NCBI GenBank assembly: GCA_015499995.1
Contig: JADNRV010000024.1
Coordinates: 372,001 to 436,000 of the forward strand
Direction: 5' to 3'
Source of the DNA: Flammula alnicola
Taxonomy: Eukaryota; Basidiomycota; Agaricomycetes; Agaricales; Strophariaceae
Length of the DNA: 64,000 nt
Below the pieces are notes generated by a model that saw only the letters and a list, made by a program, of their open reading frames with translations, did no database searches and was not told where the DNA came from. The translations under genes were made by a program, and so were the position numbers. Numbering within the stretch: the stretch's first letter is position 1; each line of letters starts with the position of its first letter. Shown here piece after piece: positions 1 through 10,541 of the stretch.

Positions 1-1629
1 ACACTTCGATATTCAGGCGACTGAGGGCTCGGAGTATAAGGAGCGCGCAGAAGCGGCAGAACATGCTCTGGAGGCTATGAAAAAGAATTTCGAGGACGTC
101 AATTTTGAGAAGGAGTGTCTGAAAGTAATGTTGGCAGAGAACAAGACAGGAATAAAGAAGGTAAGAATCTGACCTTTACAAGTCGATTTACGGTCATGAA
201 TGATTATTTATCTTAGGAGAAAGACAAGGACGCAGAAGTAATCATCGACCCTTTGAGCGAGATGCCTCGAAGCGAAAAATCAATGGAAACAGATGAACAG
301 GTGAACCAGGCACGTCTAAAGGGAAGATGTACTCCGCCCGAATATATCTAACATGAAATTACAGGATAGCGAGTATATCAAAGTCCTCGAAGAGACATTC
401 CAGAAATACTATCGAAAGTACAGATCACTCAAAGAAGCTAAACATCAGCTGCAAGACGTGCGTAATCCATCTTCGAGCTTGGGCCTCTGCTTTAGTGATG
501 TGACCTTACGTAGACTTGCCGAACGCTGGAGGAAAAAATGTCAGACCTCGACACAAAAAATCAAGATCTCCAAAAGTCATTGTCGAGCTCCCTTTCCGCG
601 AAAGTGAGTAAAATGCTTGATTGACCTATCCATTGCCTCACTTTGACGCTGTTAGGCCTCCAGTACGCCACCTGTAGGCCCTGAAGGTACTCCATCGACA
701 ATGCCGTCAGTAAGTTGCATTGTCTCCTCGAAGGAGTTATGAATTCTAAATATAACTTGTGAAGACGCCTGTCCACAAAGATTTCAACAAATTCATGTCC
801 GAGTTTCCCAAAATTACGCATCGGCCTTCCTACCCCCAACTTCGTCCCGTATGCCAAAGAGGCGTAGATTTGAAGGGTTACCTCGCCTCTGTATGTTCGG
901 ATCCCGATCTTCTCAATCGTCTCCGATTCATGTTGTATTTCTATATATCACAGGATTCAGATTCTAAAATAAACAGGTTCCGATGTTTCCATTTCATTTC
1001 AGTCTTGGCTCTCATTCTTACTTCTTTAATTAATCCAGAGTAGCAACAAATTTCTTGTGCCTTCCCGGACGGTTGACGTGGTGCTCGCCGAACAAAGACC
1101 ATGCACTTGCTGTAGGCCCAATTCATCTCTTTGATCCTTCGCAAAATGCCTGGTCCAAAAAATCCATTTTTCGGGGTCTTTACGGACGAAGCTTCCACCT
1201 CTTTTATCCACACAAGCACTGGATATTCTACGCAGGATTTTACAAGGCCCTCAACCTCCGTTCGCGGGTTTCAGAAGGCTCGTCGATGCCTACGGGCGGC
1301 ATTGTGGTGAGCAGTCCATCCGCCTGTAGAAGTGCTTGGTCGTGATATATCCCAAGTCTGCTCAAGCTCTAGCCGAGGCCACTGTGATAACCTCCGGTCC
1401 TCTCACAGCTCAGGAGGAGACAACCGTGACGACCATGATTGCCAGCCTCTACTCTGATAAAATACTGAACGTTGAAACCCTTGGTCTTCAATGTGTTGGG
1501 TATGATCTCAAGCTGCACAACGCCATGAAGGAATGCTTCGAAGCACGCCGACGTGGTGAATGGGCAGGACATTACCCAGAGAGGGCGCAAGCCTCTGAAC
1601 CGCCAAAAAAGAAACAAAAGATTACGTAG
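1..1629 (+). CDS. Partial multi-exon gene for a coiled-coil protein (5' end outside the window)
   Basis: I do not recognise the family. Reading frame 2 is open from the window edge, and six exons join cleanly, all in phase 0: 2-160, 217-300, 365-457, 514-603, 656-709 and 765-890, with GT...AG introns of 46-64 nt. The product is rich in E, K, L and Q (for example the TLEEKMSDLDTKNQDLQKSL stretch near 520-580), as expected of a coiled coil, followed by a short S/T/P linker and a conserved-looking TPVHKDFNKFMSEF segment. Beyond about 1020 the model is less certain. Plausible exons continue to a C-terminal open stretch (1336-1629) that ends in a basic PPKKKQK tail resembling a nuclear localisation signal, but I could not join every exon in frame, so the 3' half may be damaged or wrongly modelled. 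The constant phase 0 is unusual. Confidence 0.5.
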
Positions 1630-3369
1630 TCAATTGGAATTGTCTTGCACGCTGAATTTCATTGAGGCATCGTTCGGAATATTTATCGTAACGTCGAAGC
1701 AGAAGTCATAAAATACTGCTTTCAAAGTTAGAAAAAGTCTGCTGCCTCGAGTCGTGAGTTGATTTACTACGGAGAAATTTTACAATCTTGGGATATGAGT
1801 TGGACACGACGCGCTGGCGCTGAGCCCATGGATCTAGCCTTAGCAGAGCCGTCGACGTTTGAATCCCCCAATCGCCGACAACAGACTCATAAGTCCTCAG
1901 GCCTCATGATTCACGAGGGCGCTCTCGTAAACCAAATCTCGGTCCGGATTTCAACTGTCAAACACCGGGGGGGATCATTTGGGTGTAGTGTGGATGATTA
2001 TGTCTGACACAGAATGCAACGTCAATCTGTAACATGAACTCGAGCATCTCTGAATGCTCGCCAATTTTAGCGTGGCTGTTTCATCAAGTCCCTCTCACAC
2101 GTATGCCGGGTCAGGCAATAAAATAAGAAACCTTACTATGCGACTCATACTTCCAGAGAAGAAGGAAGTGAACGGAATAGAATTATTCGCCACCTGTATT
2201 TCGGCCTCCTGGAGAAAGCTGAAATGGAATAACTCGGGCGAGGAATGAATTAGAACCTAGACGCAAAAATCTCACAAGAATCCGCCCAGGGTGAAAGAAA
2301 AACTTGGAAACTTTACGACCTTATCATGCAAATCTTAGGTACCATCCTTAAATCTTGACAGAAATTTCCGATAGTTATGGGAACGCCCGGAAATCTTGGA
2401 ACAGTTGAGACCAGTTGCTCTGACGTCAAGGATCGAATTTATCATTGAATCGTTTGCGAACCGTTGAGAACTGGCTCATGCTAGGATGGTCCATCGAGAT
2501 GCACAGTTGGCTAGGAACGAGCTTCACATGGTCAGGTCCGCGTAGTCCATTCCTTTGTAATGATCTAACTGAATGGCAAGTTGACATGAGCGCCCAAGGT
2601 CGCGACGATGAAGAGCACAGCCCATGTCTGGACCTAAAGAACGATGACGGGTCTTTACGGTCCCCGGGAAACAAAAACTTTGGTCGTAGAGTACATCAGC
2701 AGGACGACTTATGCTGGGAACAATGCGGAAGCAGATATATGATCGCAGCGCCATAGAAGGTTCGGAGATCGCATATAAATCCATTAAATCAATATCGGAC
2801 CTCTCATCCTTCGAAGCACTGCTCTAGCAAGAGAAAAGTTCGGAGCACAAGGCGAGTATTCGAGTCAGGTGTGAGTTGCACGAAATTGACTCTGACTTTT
2901 AAGCATACTGCACGCATCTGGATATACATTGGTGTAGCATCCTTGCGTGGCGCACGGAAAGGAAGAGAAGTTTGGCCGATAGCTGCAGCCTTCCTTGCCG
3001 GAGCCGACGAAAACCAGGCTATGGGTAGGTTGAAAGATTCGGATAAACACATGTGTGGGATGCGTAGTTGGAAGCACGTAACGGTAAGGTAATTTGATGA
3101 TAAGGCAGCCAGCAGCCTGCTTTTCCGCAATGCACGGTTGTTGACAGTACTGTTTATAGTTGTCGGATTTACTGCGTGCAGCCCTGCCGCCTGCGGCGCA
3201 TTCGAAGCTTGGGCAAATAAAGATAATCACCGGACCGTTGATACCAGGCGGTGCCGTAAATCAGAAAATGACTCGCACAAGACGATTTATGCTTGAGCCT
3301 CTTGCAATGGTTCCCTTGTTGGTTACTTTCCTTCGGCCTGTTCTGTTGTCAGTGCCAGGATACATTGCG
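1630..3369. other. Gene-free stretch
   Basis: Only short, overlapping open frames on both strands, with no recognisable motif and no joinable exons. It contains the presumed promoter of the kinase-like gene that starts at 3370. Confidence 0.5.
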
Positions 3370-4196
3370 ATGACCAGTGCGCGCACCTTTCCTCCTCTTC
3401 TCGGTGATGGACACGGCCGATACCGTGTTCATATCGTTGGGAACAGTGGTAGGTCGCAGGAACTAGTTGGCATGTAAGACCACGAGGCTAAAGGACGTTC
3501 CGTGCATTTCAGGATCTGGCAAGGTAAGTTGCTGCTGGTGCATCCGTAACCAAGGATATTTATGTCCTGCCTGTGCGCATAGAGCACAACTGGTGCTGCA
3601 CTGGCAGCGACGCTAGGTGTGCCCTTTATACCCCTGGACGCCATTATGTGGAAGCCAGGATGGGTGAAAACTTCGCGCGAAGAGTTCAGCGCGAAGCTGC
3701 GCGCGGCCCTAGACGAGGATGAGAGGGGCTGGGTTGTAGATGGAAATTACGACAAACGAGGGGGGTTGGTTGTTCTCGAAGAATCGACAGACGTTATCTG
3801 TTAGTTCGAAATCAGCTTGAGCTCGGTATACCTGACCGACGGCTGACCTTTTTCATTGCCAAAGGGTTGGATCCGCCTCTCGCTGTGTACTTTCCACGCA
3901 TCATGCTTCGCACCCTCCTGGGCCTCCTCCGGCTCACACCTCCTTGCAGTCCAGGGTGCCCTGAAAGATTGACCGAGGTTTTCTTCTCGAAAAAAAGCAT
4001 CCTGTGGTGGTGCCTAACTAATCATTGGGCGCTCCGCCAAAGAAATGAGACCCGAATGCAGTTGATAGGGTTGGGGGTGGGTAGCGACGTCGAGAGGCGC
4101 AGAATGAGGAGGTTCGGCGGCTGGGGTACTGACATAAAAGAGTGGCTGAAGGATGTCGCGGAGATGGTACAATCCAAAAGGCACAAACGTGATTAA
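3370..4196 (+). CDS. P-loop nucleoside-kinase-like protein (adenylate kinase / FlaR-type), 212 aa
   Basis: Four exons, 3370-3448, 3513-3523, 3583-3799 and 3865-4196, sum to 639 nt and give an uninterrupted 212-aa protein. The Walker A loop reads VGNSGSGKST at about residues 23-32. It is spread over three exons, and its GSGK core is supplied by an 11-nt micro-exon. A central VVDGNYDKR segment, then DVIWLDPP and YFPRIMLRT, match the layout of the fungal P-loop kinase group often annotated as adenylate kinase or DNA topology modulation protein FlaR. Such proteins are expected to bind ATP and phosphorylate a small substrate; the substrate is unknown. The start ATG is the nearest in-frame one upstream of the beta-1 strand. 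The third junction (ATC-T/GG) rebuilds a Trp codon, which supports the splice choice. Probably an intact cytosolic or nuclear protein. Confidence 0.8.
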
Positions 4197-4510
4197 GTAT
4201 CGACACCATGGAGGGGATAAAACTTCTCTTCTTTCCTGTGGATATTGCGTATTATGTACCGAGATCTTCACCGCGAAATATAGTTGACCGATTTGGATTG
4301 GAGTTTCCACGCTTAAAGACGCAGAACGAGGTTTGAAGTGTTGCACTGAAAGAGAGCAAGTCGGAGAAATGATGGGATCTCGAACTCTTGTGCCGCCTCT
4401 TCAACAAGTGATCGAAAATCTGATAACTCAAATAAAGCGTGCAATAAGAGCATCATGTTTAGAATAAAAGAGACTATCGTACACATTCAATTTTGACCTA
4501 TATTAAATAA

Positions 4511-5866
4511 TCACATCCAGTTCGAGGACCTTGGCTGCGGGGGCTTTTCTGGTGCGCGGCCTTCAGACGAATAATCTGAAACCTTGGGCGACGAGGCAAA
4601 ATACGGTCTTCGGGAGACGCTTCCGGTGGACGACATGCCTTCAGACGCTGGGGCGGTATAATAGCCCAGATCAGATTGCAACGACGCAGGAGAGTTGGCA
4701 AGAGATGCGTTCGTCTCCGCCATACGAGGAGTTGATTTTTCGGTGATAGTCGATAGCGTATACCCTGGCTGATAGCGATTGGGAGCGCGAGGTGCCATCG
4801 TCTGCGGATCCTGATCGTATGCATAGCCTCCATGATAGGCGCCGTTGTATGGCTGCGGCGGTATGGCAGGCGCTGGCATACCGACGTAGCCGTATCGTGA
4901 GTTTTGCCATGCCCCTTGCTGCGTTTGTTCCATAGGGTAGCCTTGAGGGTAGCTTTGCGCTGCATTCCAATGACTATTCGTTACATTCGTCATCGGGGGA
5001 GTATTAGCCGGGCCTCCACTCGTCGGAGAAGAGTAACGCATCCCAGCGACGGTCCATGCTTCGGAGACTGGTCTCTTCCGACGTCTGAAGTACAACAGCG
5101 CCAGCACGATGACAATGAGACCCAGGACCCCAAATAATGACCCCAGCACGATGGGAAGGATATGAATTTGTCTCACAGACGCGGCCGAACCGGTGTCTGA
5201 GGTCACTGGAGCCACAACAGGCTCCGACAGGGTTGGGGAAGGCGAAGAGGACGTGCTGGGTGAGGGCGGCGACGATGTTGTTGTCGAAGGTGACAGTGTC
5301 GGATCGGTATAACTGGAACACCAAGTCAAAGCCTGGAAGAAAGGTATATTTGGGGAATACATACATAAGACCATCGACAATGCCGAAAGATTGCCCAGGT
5401 CCAACTGATATTACAAGAGTGTGTTGGGTGTCGTTCAGACCCGTGGCATTCCAAACGACGGCGGACTGCACAGTTTCGGGCCCCTGGCCTGTGCTGGGAC
5501 TAGTATGATCCACCAAGTCGATGAGGAAGAGGGGCCCGGAATCCAGCGAAACCGCTGTGTTCACTTCGTACGGCCATTTGGGCGATAAGAAATAGATGGC
5601 GACTCCTGAGTTGCATTAGTAGATGCCGTAAAAGCTTAAGAGACTACAAACGCACCTGTAAATTTGAACGTCGCTGTTGCATTTGGGTTCTGGGTGAGCA
5701 TGTGCCCACCACCGAAGTCCAACGTGTCGTTTTGCGACTGAACCCATGCTCCTGCCGGTGCGTAGACGATGGAAGGATCCCGGTCGTCGAACGTGACATT
5801 CCGCTGTGCGTAGACGACATGGAACCAGGCTAGAATGAAAAGGCGGATGGCGAGATGGAAGATCAT
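4511..5866 (-). CDS. Single-pass type I membrane protein with S/T-rich stalk and P/G/Y-rich tail, 417 aa
   Basis: Three exons, 5866-5656, 5605-5365 and 5312-4511, sum to 1254 nt. An N-terminal hydrophobic signal peptide (IRLFILAWFHVVYA) is followed by an ectodomain of about 150 residues with several N-x-S/T sites. Next come an S/T/P stalk, one membrane segment (ILPIVLGSLFGVLGLIVIVL), a basic stop-transfer RRRKR, and a long cytosolic tail rich in Pro, Gly, Tyr and Gln. This layout is common among Agaricomycete surface proteins that look like sensors or wall-anchored receptors. The second intron is taken as the 52-nt GTATGT...TTCCAG version, which joins IVDGLIYTDP; a 28-nt alternative was rejected as too short. 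Function is unknown; a plasma-membrane location is inferred. Confidence 0.8.
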
Positions 5867-7119
5867 GTTGGTTTTGGTGAAGGCAGCATTACCCTGGATG
5901 ACCTCGAGGAGCCCAAGCCCAGCCGAAATCCATCCGAACGCGTGTTGGAAGCATTCAGGGCTTTATGTAAATTGGCCAACACGAGGCATCGATGTCGAGA
6001 TACGGTGGTTCCGGCGTGATTCGAATTTCTAACGGCCTTTCGGGGTGATGGTGAGAAGAGATGGAGCAACTTTAAAAGACTTTCCTCATACCTAGGACCT
6101 CTCTCTACTCATGACTAGCCCTACGATATCCCTCGTCGCTGGAAGACCTCCTCGAGGCATTCAATATTCCACTTTTGTGCCTCGGCGGAGTACATTTTCA
6201 ACATGCCACCTGTCGTGCCTGAATTCGAAATGTTCCAGAGGAAAAAAAGGGGGAAGTAGAGGCCGCAGATGAACTGTATGGCAGCGAAGAGGTATCTGGA
6301 GGGAGAGAGTGGTTGTTGCGCTGCTGAAAAAAAGGATTTTGATATGTTCCGGCCGTCTGCCTAGTGGCTGGGTTCTGGGTTTAAATTATTCACGGCAAAT
6401 ATCGGCCATAATAGTAATACGCGGTTGCGGGTAAGCAGAAAGGCAGACAGATGCTGACGAGATTTTTTATTATCGAAACTCACAAAGTCAGTACTTAATT
6501 GATTGGTAAATTTTACTGGTCAATGACGGCACCAGTTGAGGACGCGATGCTCAGGAACAAATTCTGAATCAGACTTCACCGGCACCTGGAGTGAGGGCCC
6601 CGGACTGCCAGGCTTGCTCCGAACTGGAACGACAGGAAGTATTTATCGCCCGGATATTCACCAGCACTATCTGATGGTATTCTGAGACCATTACTTACTA
6701 TAACTAGTAAACTGGCGTGCACAGATAAATTTCCCGCCGACATTGATGATTGGGTGGGATACAGGAGTTCAGTACAAGTTAAGTACCCAGGAATTGATGA
6801 ACACGGACATATCGTGAAAGGTAAGTGATAAGTAATAGGAGGCAATTTCTGAAACGTACCAAGCAGTTATTGGTCCGCGAACAATGAGATAAACAGTATT
6901 TTACAAATCATGCGCTGATGAAATGCAGTGGCTTTAATGCACAGGTACCAGCCGTTCAGAAAGTGTCCTCGATTTCATGTAAAATTGTTCAACCGTCAAC
7001 AATTTTGAGTCGATCGGCAACGAATGGATCCACATTGGGTTCGAGGGTTAGCACCTAGAAAGGGAGTAAGCATCGACTTGAAGGATGAATAAATTGTGTA
7101 CATATATTCCAACTCATAT
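5867..7119. other. Intergenic; right part is 3' flank of a duplicated F-box copy
   Basis: No supported gene. From about 6960 the sequence resembles the 3' flank of the intact F-box gene (about 42290-42420): both carry a TCGATTTCATGTAAAA motif and similar spacing, so the duplication included downstream DNA. Confidence 0.5.
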
Positions 7120-8355
7120 TAATGACAGTCAGCATCGTGATAGAACTCGTTGTATGAACGCCTCCTGGATGTACGGAAACGCATGGCCGATAATCTTCAA
7201 TACTTTGAGTTTGGGTAGTCGTACAAAATAATTTTTGGCCTGGGCAAAGTAATCTTCAGATCTTCAGTCTCGTCCGAGTCGTCCCTCTCGTCGTCCCCAT
7301 TAGACTGGTCCGCCTTTTTCTCGGGACCGCACCAGACGGTAAGATCTGACTGTGTGCTCGTCCATGTCATCGAACGACGAACGTAAGTTCTTTCAGCTCT
7401 CCTAGTTTCGGAATGAGTTCAGGCTCGACATCTTCACTTCCGAGTCCGCTCAACCAGAACGTTCGAGGGGTTGGGGTGCAGGTTTTGACATATTCATTGA
7501 GTGAGTTATCAGGATTCAAGTCCGAGCAGTCGCCATCAACGTCGATAACCAGGTCTTGGAGGATAGGTGTCACCAGTGCCTGGGTAATCTGGCTAGTGTC
7601 TGGCATAGAGGAGCGGAGGTGAAGTTTGCGAAGCCTTGTGAAAGAAATTTCATGGCTGGTTCCTTAGAAATATGAGACGTCGACCGTAAACACTTCAAGT
7701 TTTGAGCACTGACAAAGAATCCTAAGGATGATTCCTCGAGAAGTTGTCGTCACCTTGAGATATAGTTCTGTGAGCTGCGACCGAGGTGCTTGATTAAATG
7801 AGAGTCGATGGTCATCGAAATTTCTTTCCATTGACAGTCCTTCGCGACTTCGCGAACAACCCCAATCGGATTGTACGGACCACGACAATCATTATAAATA
7901 GGCGAGAGGGGACGGGAACGTGTGCGATGAATGTGGATTTGAACTTACTCTTTCAAGGAGAGTTCATGTGGAAACTATCGAGGCCCAGTTTCGTAGTTGA
8001 CCATAGTTCGGACGTGGCCAGAGATGCTTGTCGCCAGAGTTGTCAGACCGACTTCAGAGGAACATAGCCCGAACGACGTATCGTCTGCTGCGGCATAGAC
8101 GAATACGAGACCGAAGATTTCGAGCGAAAAGTATCGTAATGGAGAAAGATACTGACGTAGATTACTCGTCGCTCCGTAAGCTCTGCGTGTCGATTTTCGA
8201 ATCCGTGCAGCGTCTTTCGCAGTTCTGCAATGGTTAAGTCCACTTTTGAAATATCTTTGTCTAGCTCCGAGATCAACCCTCGCACTAAATTCCGTTCATG
8301 AAGTGAAGGAACGGCATTGGAATGAATCAGTGCGAAAAGTTATCGCCAACTGCTG
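7120..8355 (-). pseudogene. Decayed copy of the F-box gene at 42420-44039
   Basis: On the minus strand, fragments in different frames match the intact F-box protein in order: GLISELDKDISKVDLTIAEL (near 8280-8220), the acidic and basic region after it, SQLTELYLKVTTTSR (near 7760), and ITQALVTPILQDLVIDVDGD with FWLSGLGSEDVEPELIPKL (7600-7380). The start region reads MAAVGDNFSH and then hits a stop. Several frameshifts separate the blocks. An internal part is missing: the residues that lie between the CQWKVISL and IDSRILQ segments of the intact paralogue are absent, a loss of roughly 60-80 codons. It should not make a full-length protein. It is useful as a molecular clock for the duplication and for fixing the start codon of the live copy. 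Confidence 0.85.
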
Positions 8356-8938
8356 CCATGGTGTTTGTTGCCGGGAGGTTGGAGAACAGCAGGTATAAAC
8401 GCCGTGGGCCGTTCGGGACGACGTTTCGCAGCCTCGAGTTCTTGTACAGTTCATAGATAAGCCCAGGACTAAAAAGAAAATTAGAACGAGTTCACCTCCG
8501 ATGTTGGCGATAGATATAGTTGGAGGTCCGTTGAACCGATGAGGTGACAGTTTAACTTAGCACGGCGTCGGAGTCTTGACAAGCAAAGTCAAATAGAGTG
8601 CCTATGCGTGGGAGGTCGTACCTATTCAGGTTCTTCCCAAGTTCTCCCATCATGCACGATGCAGACTATTCTTAACGTTAACCCCTGTCCAAGGAGGAAA
8701 ATTGTCAAAATATATAGCCCTCGCCAAGCCATGACCTATCTTCCAGCCTGTCTAAATCAATTCCGCAGAGTTCGCCGTGACTCCGACATTGACAGAGATG
8801 AAGCAGCGTGTTAAGTACCTACTTTTAAGGGCAAGCAGGTGTGTATGTATGTCAATCACAAAAAGAATCTACTTCGCATCCATGAACGTAAGCTGTGCTT
8901 AACGTAAATTTCTACGTTCAGGTCAATCCAGAGCGCCA
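8356..8938. other. Intergenic, upstream of the membrane-protein gene
   Basis: Short open frames only. It holds the degraded 5' flank of the F-box copy and the presumed promoter of the gene starting at 8939. No clear element was seen. Confidence 0.45.
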
Positions 8939-10058
8939 ATGATGCTCTCTTGCTTCATGCACATCCTCCGCCACCTAGCCTTCGGTACCCTCGCGAGCAG
9001 TGGGTTTGCCATCCTACGGAGCGAGGCCAGCCCAATCGAAGGGTCATGGGACGACACTGACACCACCACAGTGCCTTTACCAACAGAGTTTCCACTATCG
9101 ATGCCTATCGCTGCGAGGTCGACGACAAGCGACGTGGTTCACGACAACCTATTCATTCCTGCAATAGTGACGATGGGCATTGTCTTTCTACTTGCGCTCG
9201 TCTGCTGGTACAATCTAGGGTGTTGTTGTGATCGAGAGAAAAGGGAGAGACGCGACGCGCCGCCGAATTGGCCTCCTCGAGGCTATAGGGTTCCAGACAG
9301 TACGCTTAGTATATCGATCCCCTGTGCAGTTCTAACGATCAAATGTCTTATCCTCTTTAGTGTCAGTGACGGGTTCGGACAATCTTCAACCTCGACCGCT
9401 TTCCTCGCAGATCAGCGGACAAGAACAACCCGGGAGTCCGAACACGTTAGGAAGACGCATATCAAAAGTGCAGCGAAAGCCTGCCCCTCCTTTTGTGCCA
9501 AGCGCGCCTGGTACACCTCCAACGACTCCCGGAATGATACAAACCTCCGGTATACCACAATATGGCTTCCAACCCGTCGATCCGCGGGTGCCAATGACTG
9601 TAACACCATCCAACATCGCCGCTTCGAACACCAACCAGGCGTACTGGACACGAGATGGGCTTCGCATGTCTTCATTGTCGCCTGGGCAGTCGTGGACGCA
9701 AGTCGGCTCCGGATCTGAGCAGCAATGGCCGTCACAATACCACTCCACCAATCCCTACGCAGCGACGGGTTACGCCGCTACGCCACCCTTGCATCCTCAG
9801 GCGCCGCCTCCAGAATTCGGCGCGCATTATCCAGCTGGAGTGCACGGATCGCAGGCGTCTGATCCGTACGGTGGGATTGACCGCCAATACGAGCGCGACC
9901 AACGATGGAGCGACGGAAGGGATGACGCCGCTGGAGATACTGGACGAAACGCAGTGGGAGCAAGTTCATCTAGCCCACCACCTCCTCTCTATCTCGATAA
10001 CAAAAATTATGCTGGAGCGCCGTTTCCGGAGAAGGCGCCGCGAAAGGTGGAACGATAG
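8939..10058 (+). CDS. Single-pass membrane protein with Pro-rich cytosolic tail, 352 aa
   Basis: Two exons, 8939-9299 and 9361-10058, separated by a 61-nt intron (GTACGC...TTTAG), sum to 1059 nt. The N-terminus is hydrophobic (signal peptide or anchor). A short T/P-rich outer segment follows, then one strong membrane helix (FIPAIVTMGIVFLLALVCWY) with a Cys-rich, basic border (LGCCCDREKRERR) that fixes the inside-positive orientation. The rest is a low-complexity tail rich in P, S, Q, G and Y with PPPP and PxxP stretches that could bind SH3 or WW domains. The layout resembles the gene at 4511-5866, but I see no sequence homology between them. No enzyme motif was found. Function unknown. Confidence 0.78.
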
Positions 10059-10541
10059 TAAATTCTGTTGTTACTTTGAAATGATGTGCGGCTATGAGAT
10101 TCTATTTTACACTACTGCCAGGATTACGCGACAAAGAGGAAGGATGGGTTTGATCATTTCCGGCCCTTGAATAATAAAATACATCGTAACGTATCGATCT
10201 GAGATTCATTACAATACACAAAACTAGGATCGTTGACGGGTGCCTCGCTTTTCTGATAATGACCAATGGATTCAGCGCTCCGTCAGTGATAGGAAGATGT
10301 GGAGAATAGTTAGACGGACAGTCAATATTCGGATTGACGCTCGCTTGCGCCTTGCATAGTTTCGGCGTCGGCATAAGGGACTCTGAGATTTACTGTTGAC
10401 GTTGTTGACAATCTTGAATGTGCTGGCACATACTACATACTGCAAAACTGGGAGGAAAAGAAGTATCTAGGTAGTACAGTATGTAAGTCTACAGCAACAT
10501 CTAGATCAGTAGCATGAAACATCTCGCCTTAGGGGAGAATT
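10059..10541. other. Intergenic between convergent genes
   Basis: Contains the likely 3' ends of the membrane-protein gene (plus strand) and the ULD gene (minus strand). AATAAA-like A/T-rich motifs occur near 10170-10180. No coding sequence was supported. Confidence 0.4.

Noticed and set aside
5313..5364. 28-nt intron (GTATTC...CCAG) in the membrane-protein gene
   Set aside because: Too short for fungal splicing; the 52-nt GTATGT...TTCCAG intron keeps the frame and gives a better joint.
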